Assembly: GCF_001513975.1 (NCBI RefSeq)
Contig: NZ_KQ947984.1
Span: 558,001-622,000 of the forward strand
Direction: 5' to 3'
Origin: Streptomyces curacoi
Lineage (GTDB): Bacteria > Actinomycetota > Actinomycetes > Streptomycetales > Streptomycetaceae
DNA: 64,000 nt
Shown: piece by piece, positions 34,809 through 48,417 of the stretch
How positions within the stretch are numbered: position 1 is the stretch's first letter
Layout of the letters: each line of letters opens with the position of its first letter
The notes under the pieces: model-generated
What the model was told of the DNA's origin: nothing
Database searches by the model: none
Seen by the model: only the letters and a program-made list of their open reading frames with translations
Position numbers and translations under genes: made by a program

Positions 34809-35498
34809 ATGACTACCGGGGTACGGCGAAGAATGGGAGTCGAGGAGCGGCGGCAGCAGTTGATCGGCGTCGCCCTCGAACTGTTCAGCCAGCGCTCGCC
34901 CGACGACGTCTCCATCGACGAGATAGCGTCGGCAGCGGGCATCTCGCGGCCGCTGGTCTACCACTACTTCCCCGGCAAACTCAGCCTGTACGAGGCCGCG
35001 TTGAAGCGTGCCTCGGAGGAACTGGCGGGCCGTTTCGTCGAGCCGCACGAGGGGCCGCTGGGGGCGCGGCTGCTGCGGGTGATGCGCCGCTTCTTCGACT
35101 TCGTCGACGAGCACGGTCCCGGTTTCTCGGCGCTGATGCGCGGCGGCCCGGCGGTCGGCTCGACCGCGACGAACGCGCTCATCGACTCCGTGCGGCAGGC
35201 CGCGTATGTCCAAATCCTTTCGCATCTGGACGTGGTGAACCCGCCCGCGCGGCTGGAACTGGTCATCCGCTCCTGGATCTCGCTCGCCGAGTCCACGGCG
35301 CTGATCTGGCTGGACGGCCGGCGCATCCCGCGCGCCGAGCTGGAGGCACAGCTGGTGCACGACTTCGCCGCGCTCACCGCCGTCAGCGCCGCCTATGACG
35401 ACGAGATGGCCGCGCTGCTGCGCCGCATGCTGAAGGAGGAGCCGGCCGACGGTCCGTTCGGCGACCTGGTCGCCCGGCTGATCTCGCTGGCGTCCTGA
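34809..35498 (+). CDS. TetR family transcriptional regulator
   Basis: The 229-residue protein has an N-terminal TetR helix-turn-helix (about 12-60): RRQQLIGVALELFSQRSPDD, IDEIASAAGISRPLVYHYFP. The C-terminal ligand domain is not specific. Its place directly after the di-iron enzyme and reductase suggests that it represses that pair in response to their substrate. The gene ends 17 bp from a convergent tautomerase gene. Confidence 0.92.
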   Translation: MTTGVRRRMGVEERRQQLIGVALELFSQRSPDDVSIDEIASAAGISRPLVYHYFPGKLSLYEAALKRASEELAGRFVEPHEGPLGARLLRVMRRFFDFVDEHGPGFSALMRGGPAVGSTATNALIDSVRQAAYVQILSHLDVVNPPARLELVIRSWISLAESTALIWLDGRRIPRAELEAQLVHDFAALTAVSAAYDDEMAALLRRMLKEEPADGPFGDLVARLISLAS

Positions 35499-35514
35499 GC
35501 AGCCCTGGCGGGTC

Positions 35515-35871
35515 TCAGCTCTCGAACTTCCGGTACGACGGATCCAGGTCCCGCACCTCGGCGGACGCGTGCAGCGCGAGCCCCTCGGCGGGCTTCACAT
35601 ACTGCCGCAGCAACTCCAGTACGGCTTCGGTGAGCCGGACCTTCGTCTCGTCCGTACGACCGGCCAGCAGGCCGAGGGTGACATGCACGACGGCGTGTCC
35701 GTCCGTGTCGTCGCCGACCGTGGTGTGCTCGCCGCGGCGGAACTGCGTCTTGCACGCCGGCGGCTTCGCCGCCGCGATCTCGACCACCGCGGCGTGCAGC
35801 GCCCGCGCGAAGCCGGGCCGGTCGAAGTCGTCCGCCAGCTGTTCCGAGTAGTCGACGGTGATCTGCGGCAT
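35515..35871 (-). CDS. 5-carboxymethyl-2-hydroxymuconate isomerase-like tautomerase
   Basis: The 118-residue protein starts MPQITVDYSEQL; after Met removal the N-terminal Pro is the catalytic base of the tautomerase superfamily, which fixes the start at ATG 35871 (CAGGAG is five to six bases upstream) rather than at the GTG two codons earlier. Size and the second half (HVTLGLLAGRTDETKVRLTE) match CHMI (HpcD) enzymes of homoprotocatechuate degradation. No other genes of that pathway are nearby, so the substrate may differ. Confidence 0.85.
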   Translation of the reverse strand: MPQITVDYSEQLADDFDRPGFARALHAAVVEIAAAKPPACKTQFRRGEHTTVGDDTDGHAVVHVTLGLLAGRTDETKVRLTEAVLELLRQYVKPAEGLALHASAEVRDLDPSYRKFES

Positions 35872-35902
35872 GAGCACTCCTGTTCTACGGCGGCAACAGC
35901 GC

Positions 35903-37624
35903 TCACCCTAACCTCAGCGCCAGCATCGCGATGTCGTCCTCCTGGTCCCGTCCGAAGTGGTCCAGCAGGGTGTCGCACAGCGCCTCCACGCCGGACGGGG
36001 CGTCGGCGGCGGCCGTGCGGAGCTGCTCCAGACAGACGGCGAGGTCGACGCCGCGGCTCTCGATGAGGCCGTCGGTGACCATCAGCAGACGGTCCGCCGG
36101 GGTCAGCACCAGCTCGGTGGGCGCCGGCCGGTCCAGGCCGAGGCCGAGCAGCGGACCGCTCACCGGGACGTACTCGGCATCGCCCCCGTCCCGCAGGATC
36201 AGCGGCGGGATGTGGCCCGCGTTGGCGATACGGCTGCGCCCGGTGCCGGGGTCGACCAGGGCCAGGCAGACCGTCGCGGTGACGTCGGGGTGGTAGTGCT
36301 GGAGCATCCGGTCGAGCCGTTCGGCCAGCGCGCCCGGGTCGCTCTCCTCCACGCAGTAGGCGCGCAGCGCGTGCCGGATCTCGACCATGACGGTCGCCGC
36401 GTCCAGCGAGTGCCCGACGACGTCCCCGACCGCGGTGAGCACCCCGTCCCGGGTGCGCAGGGCGGCGTAGAAGTCCCCGCCGATCTCGGCCTGCGAGGAC
36501 GCCGGAACGTACCGGACGACGACCTCCACCCCGGGCAGCGCGGGAAGACGGTACGGCTGGGGCAGGAAGCTGTGCTGGAGGGTGAGGGCGATGTGCCGCT
36601 CCGCCTGGTACATCAGCAGCGGCTCGGCGGCGAGCGCGGCGGCCTGGGCGAGCCGGGCGAGCAGATCGTCGGCGGCGGGCGCCGGCGCGAGGAGCGGCGT
36701 GGACCGGGGGTGCCGGGCGGACAGGGGGTGGTGGTCCGGATCCGGTACGGCGGCCGGGCGCACCGGAGCGGCGATGCACACCGGTGTCCGGCCCTCCTCG
36801 GTGAGCGCCAGCACCAGGCGGGCGTCCTCCCGGATGCCGGGCCGGAAGAAACCGGCGGGCCACAGCGAGGCGGGCACGACGGTGCTGTGCACCCCGGTCC
36901 GCCCGGTCCGGCCCTGAGCGATCCGGGTGATCAGCCGTGCCGCCGCCACCTGCGGGCCGGTGTCGGGCACCGCGGTGGGGGCTCCCGCGGGACGGGCGAA
37001 GCCATGACCGCGGGGCCGGTTCAGGGAGCTGCCCCAGTGCGGTTCGCCGTCCGGGCCGATGACGAAGACGACGGCGGGCGTGCCGGCCAGCCGGGCCGCG
37101 CCCGCGGCGGCCGCGTCGGCCAGCTCCCCCAGGCAGCGCGCGGTCTGCACGGTGACGATCGCCTCGGACAGCAGCGTCAGCCGGTGGGCGAGCGTCTCGG
37201 CGGCGGTGCGCCGGCGCGCCCGGCGGACGGCGGCCCGTACGACGGCCTCGATCTCGCTCGGCTCGGCCGGCACCGACAGAAAGGCGTCGGCGCCCGCGTC
37301 GAGGCCCCGGCACCGGTCCCCCGCCTCCACGGCCATGGCGGAGAAGTGGACGACGGGCAGCGCGGCCGTGGACGGCCGGGACTTGACCCGGCGGCACAGT
37401 TCGAAGCCGCTCATGTCGGGCAGCCCGACGTCGACGAGGGCGACATCGGGCAGGGCGCCCGCGCGCAGCCGCACATCCAGCTCGCTCAGCGCCTCGCCCG
37501 CGCTGCCGACCGGTACGACATCGTGGCCCGCACGGCGCAGCACGGCACCCATGGCGTAGCGGCTGGCCGGGACGTCGTCGACGACCAGCACGGTCGTCGC
37601 CGCGATCTTGCTGTAACCGTCCAT
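35903..37624 (-). CDS. Receiver-GAF-like-PP2C (SpoIIE) serine phosphatase
   Basis: The 573-residue protein has an N-terminal receiver domain (acidic Asp16-Asp17 in VVDDVPASR, phosphoacceptor Asp65 in LVDVGLPD), a middle region (about 140-330) that may be GAF-like, and a C-terminal PP2C/SpoIIE phosphatase domain (about 375-573) with EIGGDFYAAL, VGDVVGHSLDAA, NAGHIPPLIL and LLMVTDGLIESRG. It resembles RsbU/RsbP-type partners of anti-anti-sigma factors. The receiver's conserved lysine is missing (ADAFLSVPAEP where VKP is usual). The ATG at 37624 has only a weak ribosome site. Confidence 0.9.
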   Translation of the reverse strand: MDGYSKIAATTVLVVDDVPASRYAMGAVLRRAGHDVVPVGSAGEALSELDVRLRAGALPDVALVDVGLPDMSGFELCRRVKSRPSTAALPVVHFSAMAVEAGDRCRGLDAGADAFLSVPAEPSEIEAVVRAAVRRARRRTAAETLAHRLTLLSEAIVTVQTARCLGELADAAAAGAARLAGTPAVVFVIGPDGEPHWGSSLNRPRGHGFARPAGAPTAVPDTGPQVAAARLITRIAQGRTGRTGVHSTVVPASLWPAGFFRPGIREDARLVLALTEEGRTPVCIAAPVRPAAVPDPDHHPLSARHPRSTPLLAPAPAADDLLARLAQAAALAAEPLLMYQAERHIALTLQHSFLPQPYRLPALPGVEVVVRYVPASSQAEIGGDFYAALRTRDGVLTAVGDVVGHSLDAATVMVEIRHALRAYCVEESDPGALAERLDRMLQHYHPDVTATVCLALVDPGTGRSRIANAGHIPPLILRDGGDAEYVPVSGPLLGLGLDRPAPTELVLTPADRLLMVTDGLIESRGVDLAVCLEQLRTAAADAPSGVEALCDTLLDHFGRDQEDDIAMLALRLG

Positions 37625-37649
37625 CGTCCCACAGCCCTTGGATACGCAG

Positions 37650-37685
37650 GAGTGGGGCGGCCCGCTGACCGGGTCCGCCCCACTC
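37650..37685. terminator. Terminator downstream of pulA
   Basis: GAGTGGGGCGG (37650-37660) pairs with CCGCCCCACTC (37675-37685), and the loop itself can form an inner CCCG/CGGG stem. It lies just past the pulA stop on the minus strand and upstream of the phosphatase gene. Confidence 0.82.
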
Positions 37686-37700
37686 AAAGTAGCGGGCGTA

Positions 37701-43112
<5,412 letters not shown>

Positions 43113-43180
43113 GATGTGGACTCCTTGCGGTGTACGGCTCTTCGGGTCCGACCCCGCGCGACCGTATCGCCGACGAAATG

Positions 43181-43223
43181 CTTTCAGCAAGAGTCCTGAA
43201 ACGATCGGTAAGAACTTTCAGCA
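43181..43223 (-). promoter_or_regulatory. MalR-like direct repeats upstream of pulA
   Basis: Read on the minus strand, TGCTGAAAG occurs at 43215-43223 and again at 43181-43189, a 34-bp step, the second inside CTCTTGCTGAAAG. The CTTGC core is the same as in front of amlA, malE and malR in this window, so the same repressor probably binds here, 70-110 bp before the pulA start. Confidence 0.6.
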
Positions 43224-44282
43224 GGGGGAGTTCGTCTGCGTCAGCAGCCCCAGCCGCCAGGGCAGGGTGTTGTAGGGGCCGCTCGCCGAGGGGTTCATGC
43301 CCTGGTAGAGGAACTGCAGGCGGCACGGGTTGATGGTGAGGGTCTGGTTGTTGTAGTGGCGGACCATCTCGCCGTGGCTGATGTCCCGGGTCCAGGGGGT
43401 GCCGCTGAAGGCCACGTTGTTCGACCGCGCGAACGGGTTGGACTCGGTGTCGGCCAGCGGCGTCCAGCTGCCGTTGATGCGGTTCGACGTCCAGGACCGG
43501 AAGTACCGCTTGCCGTCGCCGCCGATCGCCTCGTTGAGCAGCAGATAGGTGTCGGAGTCCTTGAGCTTGTAGACGTTGGAGGCCTCCCACAGGCGGTACT
43601 TGTTGGAGTCCTGCAGCGCGATGACGGTGTTGGTGAAGCCGTTCGGGTAGTTGGCCAGCGTGGTCTCCGACCGGTAGAGATGCCCGTTGTCGTCGGAGGA
43701 GAACAGGTAGCACTTGGCGCTGTCGCAGATGACCCAGAAGTCGACCCAGTAGCCGCTGCCGATGTTGTCCTTGATGATCTGCGGCATGCCGTTCGCGTAG
43801 AACTTCTTCGGAGCGGTCCACGACCTGGGGTTGCTGATGTCCGTCGTGGTGGAGTACGCCGCGTTGTCACCGGTCTGGTAGACGAGGTACCACAGCTTCT
43901 GCGGCTCGAACCAGAACACCTGCGGCGCGGCCTTGTAGCCGGGGCCGATCGCGGTCTGGTCCAGGTAGTGGTGCTGCGCGGCGCCGGCCTCCTGCCAGCT
44001 GGGGAAGTTCAGGTAGACCATGCTGTAGGTGCCGTTGGTGGTCGTGGTGCTGGCGAACACGTGCCACCGGCCGTTGTGGTACACGACCGACGGGTCCTTG
44101 ACCGCGCTGAGCTGGTGGCTCGCGTCGGACTTCGGGGAGATGAGCACTCCGCTCGAATTCCACTGGAAGCTGCCGGGTAACGGGGCCGCCGACGCCGGCG
44201 AGGCGGCCAGAGCGGTCAGGATCACACCCCACAGCAGGGCGAGCCCGCCGGCCAGGATCCCCGTACGTCTCGTCACACGCAT
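43218..44282 (-). CDS. GH62 alpha-L-arabinofuranosidase, secreted
   Basis: The enzyme removes arabinose side chains from arabinoxylan. The 354-residue protein has a signal peptide (GILAGGLALLWGVILTALAA, cleaved near ASA-AP) and a single GH62 five-bladed propeller without a binding module: SGVLISPKSDASHQLSAVKD, DPSVVYHNGRWHVFAST with a catalytic Asp, WFEPQKLWYLVYQTG and LWEASNVYKL with the likely catalytic Glu. AGGAGG ten bases before ATG 44282 sets the start; an upstream ATG lies over that site and is rejected. It follows the GH30 gene by 17 bp, so the two form an operon under the CebR-type operator. Confidence 0.93.
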   Translation of the reverse strand: MRVTRRTGILAGGLALLWGVILTALAASPASAAPLPGSFQWNSSGVLISPKSDASHQLSAVKDPSVVYHNGRWHVFASTTTTNGTYSMVYLNFPSWQEAGAAQHHYLDQTAIGPGYKAAPQVFWFEPQKLWYLVYQTGDNAAYSTTTDISNPRSWTAPKKFYANGMPQIIKDNIGSGYWVDFWVICDSAKCYLFSSDDNGHLYRSETTLANYPNGFTNTVIALQDSNKYRLWEASNVYKLKDSDTYLLLNEAIGGDGKRYFRSWTSNRINGSWTPLADTESNPFARSNNVAFSGTPWTRDISHGEMVRHYNNQTLTINPCRLQFLYQGMNPSASGPYNTLPWRLGLLTQTNSPC

Positions 44283-44299
44283 CGATGTCGTGCCTCCTG

Positions 44300-45715
44300 T
44301 CATTTGATGGTGTAGGTGACCAGTGAGCGGGCCGGCACCGTGGCGGTCATCGAGCCCGCGGTGACCGCGACGGCCGGCTGCCGTGCGGTGCTGTGGGAGC
44401 CGTTGGTCAGGTGCGGGGTCGCCGTGCCGGTGGTGATGCCGGTGTTGCGCAGGCTGTACGACACCTGCTGGGCGCTGGTGGCCGCGTTGAGCGCCACGAC
44501 CGTCAGGGAGCCGTCGGTGTTGCGGAACGCCGACAGCCTGAGGTCGGCGTCGGGCGTGGTGGCGCCGACCCGGACGGCTCCGGGGCGGATGAAGCGGCTG
44601 TAGTTGGCGATCGCCCACAGCCGCTTGGAGACATGGAAGGTGGCGCCGTCCATCTGGATCAGCCCGCGGGTGGCACCGACCGAGGCGCCGTACCAGTAGA
44701 TGTAGCCGTTGGCGTTGCCCTTGGTGAGGGCGTCATGGACGGCCGAGGCGACGGTGAAGCCGTCGTAGCCGCTGCCGTCGTCCCAGTTCGCGTTCCAGGT
44801 GGTGCCGTTGGGGGACCACTCCGACATCCAGGTCCGCTTCGTGGTCGGCAGGGGCCCGTCGACCGGGCTGGCGTAGGTGTGGCCGGCGTGGGTGGCGACG
44901 AGGTTGCGTGCGGTGGCGTCGGCCTCGATCGCAGCGCTGTACTTCTTCTGCTGGTTCCAGCCGAAGGAGTCGCAGCAGACGACCTTGTATCCGGCCGAGT
45001 TCGCCACGGGGCCGAAGACCTTGGTGAACTCGACGGCCTGGGCGGGCGTGAGCCGCATGGAGTCGTAGGTGGCGGTCCAGTCGGGCTCGTTGGTGAACCC
45101 TATGTCGTTGATCCGGATGCCCTCCTGGCCGTAGAACTTCGCCCACTGGACCAGGTAGTTCGCATACGCCCGGCGCCAGTCGCCGCTCGCGCAGGTGGCA
45201 CCCGCGAGGCCGCACAGGGTGCCGCCGTTCGCGTCGGTGCCGTTGGTCTTCATGTAGCCGGGCGCGGTCCAGGCGTCGGCGTAGAAGCGGGTCACGCCGT
45301 AGGCCTTGGCCTGCTGGGCCAGCCATACCTGGCCCTTGTCGCTGCGGTCCCAGACGTACTTGGGGGTGGCGTTCGGTCCGCCGGGGTCGGTCGGCTGGAT
45401 GCCGGAGTCGATGCCGAGCCGCAGGATGCTCAGCCCGGCGCCGGTGGTGCGGCTCAGCAGCAGGTCCAGCAGCTCGCGTTGGCGCTCGGCGGGCAGGCCC
45501 TGCGAGCCGCGCATGATCTCGGCCCGTCCGAAGTGCTCGGAGAAGCCGAAGCCGTCGACGGGCTGGAGTCTGGTCGATCCGTCGATCGTCGCCGAGGTGG
45601 CCGTGGCCTCCGGCGGGGCGGCCGTGGTTTCCGGCGGGGTGGCCGCTGTGACACCGGCGACCGCCAGTAGGACAGCTGTGGACGTCAGGGTCCACTTCCT
45701 GAGTCTGCGCAGCAT
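44300..45715 (-). CDS. GH30 family secreted glycosidase
   Basis: The 471-residue exported protein has a signal peptide (LTSTAVLLAVAGVTAA) and a GH30 (beta/alpha)8 barrel with its side beta domain: DGFGFSEHFGRAEIM, LRLGIDSG, the acid/base in DIGFTNEPDW and the nucleophile in WMSEWSPNG, then the C-terminal beta part ending LVTYTIK. GH30 members hydrolyse glucuronoxylan, beta-1,6-galactan or beta-glucans; the subfamily is not resolved by eye. Pairing with a GH62 arabinofuranosidase favours hemicellulose. The ATG at 45715 sits 14 bp after a perfect CebR-type operator. Confidence 0.9.
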   Translation of the reverse strand: MLRRLRKWTLTSTAVLLAVAGVTAATPPETTAAPPEATATSATIDGSTRLQPVDGFGFSEHFGRAEIMRGSQGLPAERQRELLDLLLSRTTGAGLSILRLGIDSGIQPTDPGGPNATPKYVWDRSDKGQVWLAQQAKAYGVTRFYADAWTAPGYMKTNGTDANGGTLCGLAGATCASGDWRRAYANYLVQWAKFYGQEGIRINDIGFTNEPDWTATYDSMRLTPAQAVEFTKVFGPVANSAGYKVVCCDSFGWNQQKKYSAAIEADATARNLVATHAGHTYASPVDGPLPTTKRTWMSEWSPNGTTWNANWDDGSGYDGFTVASAVHDALTKGNANGYIYWYGASVGATRGLIQMDGATFHVSKRLWAIANYSRFIRPGAVRVGATTPDADLRLSAFRNTDGSLTVVALNAATSAQQVSYSLRNTGITTGTATPHLTNGSHSTARQPAVAVTAGSMTATVPARSLVTYTIK

Positions 45716-45728
45716 GATCCACCAATCG

Positions 45729-45742
45729 TGGGAGCGCTCCCA
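45729..45742 (-). promoter_or_regulatory. CebR-type operator TGGGAGCGCTCCCA
   Basis: A perfect 14-bp palindrome, identical to the published CebR consensus of Streptomyces, lies 13 bp before the GH30 start. CebR is the cellobiose-responsive LacI-family repressor of cellulose-use genes. No cebR gene is in this window, so the repressor must act from elsewhere. Confidence 0.85.
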
Positions 45743-45837
45743 ATCCACTGCGGAACGTAAGGTGGTGTCATGCAACCGTCAACCCCTGGAGTACCGCGCA
45801 TTGTCAGCGGCAACAATGCGCGGTCCCGGAGCCGGGC

Positions 45838-47217
45838 TCAGCAGCTGGCCTTGCCGGCGTAGATCGCCAGGGCGGTGTTCGAGCCGAGAGTGGCCGTGAA
45901 CTGCCCGCTGGAGTTCACCGTCACGGTCGTGTTGTTCTGCACGTTGCAGTACGTCCCCGCGGGCAGCGACGTCTGGTACGTCCGGCTCAGCGAGCCCGAC
46001 TCGTGGTTGATGGCCACGAAGCCCTTGCTGCCCCGCCCGAACGCGATCGCGTCGCCGCCGTTGTCCCACCAGTTGGTGACCGCCGCACCGCGCGTGGCGT
46101 TGCGGAAGGCGACCATCGACTTGATCTCCGGCCAGTTGTGCTGGCACTTCCACCCGTCCTGCCAGCAGGCGTTGACCTGGCCGCCGTTCGGGGGGCCGGC
46201 GTCGTGGTCGGAGAACTCGTAGCCGGAGTTGATGTCGGGAGCGCCGTAGGGCCAGGCCAGCATGAAGACGTTGGCCAGGGTGTAGTTGGCGCCGTCCTTG
46301 TAGTTCAGGGTGGAGCCGTTGCGCTCGGTGTCGTGGTTGTCGACGAAGACGCCGGAGACACCGCTTTTCATGTAGCCCCAGCCCTCGCCGTAGTTCTTCA
46401 GATAGGCGAGGTTCTCGTTGTTGAAGACGCGCTTGAGGTCGTAGGCATAGCGGAATTCCTGGACGTCGCCGTTGCCCGTGTACTCGGTGGGCTGGACGGC
46501 CTCTCCGCTGCCGTAGATGACCTCCTGCTTCCAGTACACGGAGGGGTTGGTCAGCCGGGACTTGATGTTGGCGAGGTCGGCGGCGTCCATGTGCTTGGCC
46601 GCGTCGATGCGGAAGCCGTCGACGCCGAGCGAGAGCAGGTCGTTCATGTAGCCGGCGATGGCACCGCGGACGTAGGACTCGCCGGTGTCCAGGTCGGCCA
46701 GTCCCACCAGCTCGCAGTGCTGGACGTTCCAGCGGTCCTGGTAGTTGGAGATCTGGCTCGTGCAGTCGTCGAAGTCGTACGACGAGTACAGGCCCGGGTA
46801 GTTGTACTTGGTGTACGACGAGCCGCCGGTGCCGGTGCCGCTGCCCGCCGCCATGTGGTTGATGACGGTGTCGACGACGACCTTCACACCGGCCGCGTGG
46901 CAGGTGTTGACCATGTTCTGGAAGGCCGTACGGTCGCCGAGCCGGCCGGCGATCCTGTAGCTCACCGGCTGGTACGACGTCCACCACTGCGCGCCCTGGA
47001 TGTGCTCGGCGGGCGGGGAGACCTGGACGTAGCCGTAGCCGGCGGGGCCGAGGGTGTTGGTGCACTCCTTCGCCACCGAGGCGAACTTCCACTCGAAGAG
47101 GACGGCGGTGACGTCCTTGGTGCCGGGCGGGGAGGCGTGCGCGGTGGTCGCGGGGGCCATGAGGGCTGCCGCCGTGGCGGCGAGCGCGGTCGCGCTGACG
47201 GACCATCTCGATATCAC
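45838..47217 (-). CDS. aml: Secreted alpha-amylase (GH13)
   Basis: The 459-residue enzyme cuts alpha-1,4 bonds in starch outside the cell. After a signal peptide ([20 protein letters not shown]) come the GH13 regions in order: [17 protein letters not shown] with the nucleophile, QEVIYGSGE with the acid and [11 protein letters not shown]. It ends with the typical Streptomyces amylase C-terminal beta domain and a final Cys. There is no starch-binding module. GTG at 47217 is the start (AAGGAG nine bases upstream). CTTGCT direct repeats upstream suggest MalR control and induction by maltodextrins. Confidence 0.95.
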   Translation of the reverse strand: MISRWSVSATALAATAAALMAPATTAHASPPGTKDVTAVLFEWKFASVAKECTNTLGPAGYGYVQVSPPAEHIQGAQWWTSYQPVSYRIAGRLGDRTAFQNMVNTCHAAGVKVVVDTVINHMAAGSGTGTGGSSYTKYNYPGLYSSYDFDDCTSQISNYQDRWNVQHCELVGLADLDTGESYVRGAIAGYMNDLLSLGVDGFRIDAAKHMDAADLANIKSRLTNPSVYWKQEVIYGSGEAVQPTEYTGNGDVQEFRYAYDLKRVFNNENLAYLKNYGEGWGYMKSGVSGVFVDNHDTERNGSTLNYKDGANYTLANVFMLAWPYGAPDINSGYEFSDHDAGPPNGGQVNACWQDGWKCQHNWPEIKSMVAFRNATRGAAVTNWWDNGGDAIAFGRGSKGFVAINHESGSLSRTYQTSLPAGTYCNVQNNTTVTVNSSGQFTATLGSNTALAIYAGKASC

Positions 47218-47290
47218 TGGCGTGAACTCCTTGCGATGACGGCCAGGCGTCGTTGCCGGGCGCCGGCGTGAACGTACCGCCGCGAAAGGT

Positions 47291-47321
47291 TTACAGCAAG
47301 AGAGTTGAAATTCATAGCAAG
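47291..47321 (-). promoter_or_regulatory. MalR-like direct repeats upstream of the amylase gene
   Basis: Minus-strand CTTGCTATGAA (47311-47321) and CTTGCTGTAA (47291-47300) are spaced 21 bp apart, two helix turns, within an AT-rich stretch about 75-105 bp before the amylase start. The core matches the repeats at pulA and malE/malR. Confidence 0.65.
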
Positions 47322-47436
47322 TAATTTCATCCGCAACCTTGACGTGCCCTTCGCAACTCCGCCACGCTCATGAGTCGTTGAAACCCTGACGGCTGAGTTC
47401 GCGGATCTGGCGCCCCGCCCGGGAGAGGTCGCGGGA

Positions 47437-48276
47437 TCAGTGCGCGGCCTCTCCGGCTGTCGGCGTCGGCGGCTCGTCGGCGGTGATGCGGGCCAGCAGG
47501 GTGTGGACTTCCCGGATACGAGGGTGGTCGGGATGCAGGAACCGCTCGCAGTCGGTGAGCGCCTGACGCGCTGCCGCCTCCGCCTCGTCGAGGCGCCCGA
47601 GGCCATGCAGGGCGCCGGCCGTGGCCAGGCCCAGGCTGCCGCTCTGCCCCCGGTCCCACCGCGGGACGAACCGGCGTGCCTCGGTCAGCGCTTCGTCGTG
47701 CCGCCCCTGGCCGCTCAGGCTGCGCACCAGGGTGCAGTGCAGGGAGGCGAGCGCGGCACCTTCGGCGCGGGGCAGGTTCCCCCGGGCGATGGCCTCGGCC
47801 TCCTCGTAGCGGGCCTGGTCGTACAGCGCGTCCGCCAGGTTGCCCAACGCGCACAACTCGATGTCCCACACCGATGCCAGATGCTTGAGGCGGGCCAGTT
47901 CGCGCAGCAGGTCCAGTCCCGCCGCCTCCGCCTCGCGGTACCGCCCCAGATGGCCGAGGACCATCATGTGATTGTTCCGGACCATGAGCAGCAGCGTCCG
48001 CCCGGATCCGGTCGCCCCCTTCAGCTCCGCCGCGAGGGACTCCAGTTCGGCCAGCACCTGCGCCCCGCGCCCATGAGCACAGGCCGCCGCCGTGGCCAGC
48101 GCCTTGGCGTGCCACTCCACGGCGAGCCCCCGCGCCCGCCGGCGCCGGCGCGCCGCCTGCGCCTCAAGCGCCCTTGCCCCGGCCTCGACCTCCTCGTACT
48201 CACCCTGCTGCCACAGGTGATGGAGACGGTGGAGGGCGACCGCGGCCCGCGAGCGGCGCCGTATCAGCCGTGTCAT
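47437..48276 (-). CDS. TPR-type hypothetical protein
   Basis: The 279-residue soluble protein is built of helical hairpins of the tetratricopeptide type (LHHLWQQGEYEEVEAGARAL, LGNLADALYDQARYEEAEAI, LHGLGRLDEAEAAARQAL). The ATG at 48276 is preferred over an open extension to 48393 because the latter would include the hairpin that ends the aglA transcript. No strong ribosome site is visible and the function is unknown. It lies between the mal operon and the amylase gene but shows nothing that ties it to sugar use. Confidence 0.72.
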   Translation of the reverse strand: MTRLIRRRSRAAVALHRLHHLWQQGEYEEVEAGARALEAQAARRRRRARGLAVEWHAKALATAAACAHGRGAQVLAELESLAAELKGATGSGRTLLLMVRNNHMMVLGHLGRYREAEAAGLDLLRELARLKHLASVWDIELCALGNLADALYDQARYEEAEAIARGNLPRAEGAALASLHCTLVRSLSGQGRHDEALTEARRFVPRWDRGQSGSLGLATAGALHGLGRLDEAEAAARQALTDCERFLHPDHPRIREVHTLLARITADEPPTPTAGEAAH

Positions 48277-48335
48277 CCGTGCGATCTTCACGGGCCGTGA
48301 GAGTACGTGAAGACACCTGTCAAGAACAGATTCGG

Positions 48336-48356
48336 CCGCCTCTCGAACAGAGGCGG
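48336..48356 (-). terminator. Hairpin after aglA
   Basis: CCGCCTCT (48336-48343) pairs with AGAGGCGG (48349-48356) around CGAAC, just past the aglA stop on the minus strand; probable end of the malEFG-aglA transcript. Confidence 0.6.
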
Positions 48357-48417
48357 GGCCCGCCGCCCGGAAACGGACGACGGGCCCCGACATCAGGACG
48401 TGGGCGAGCCTTGGGTG

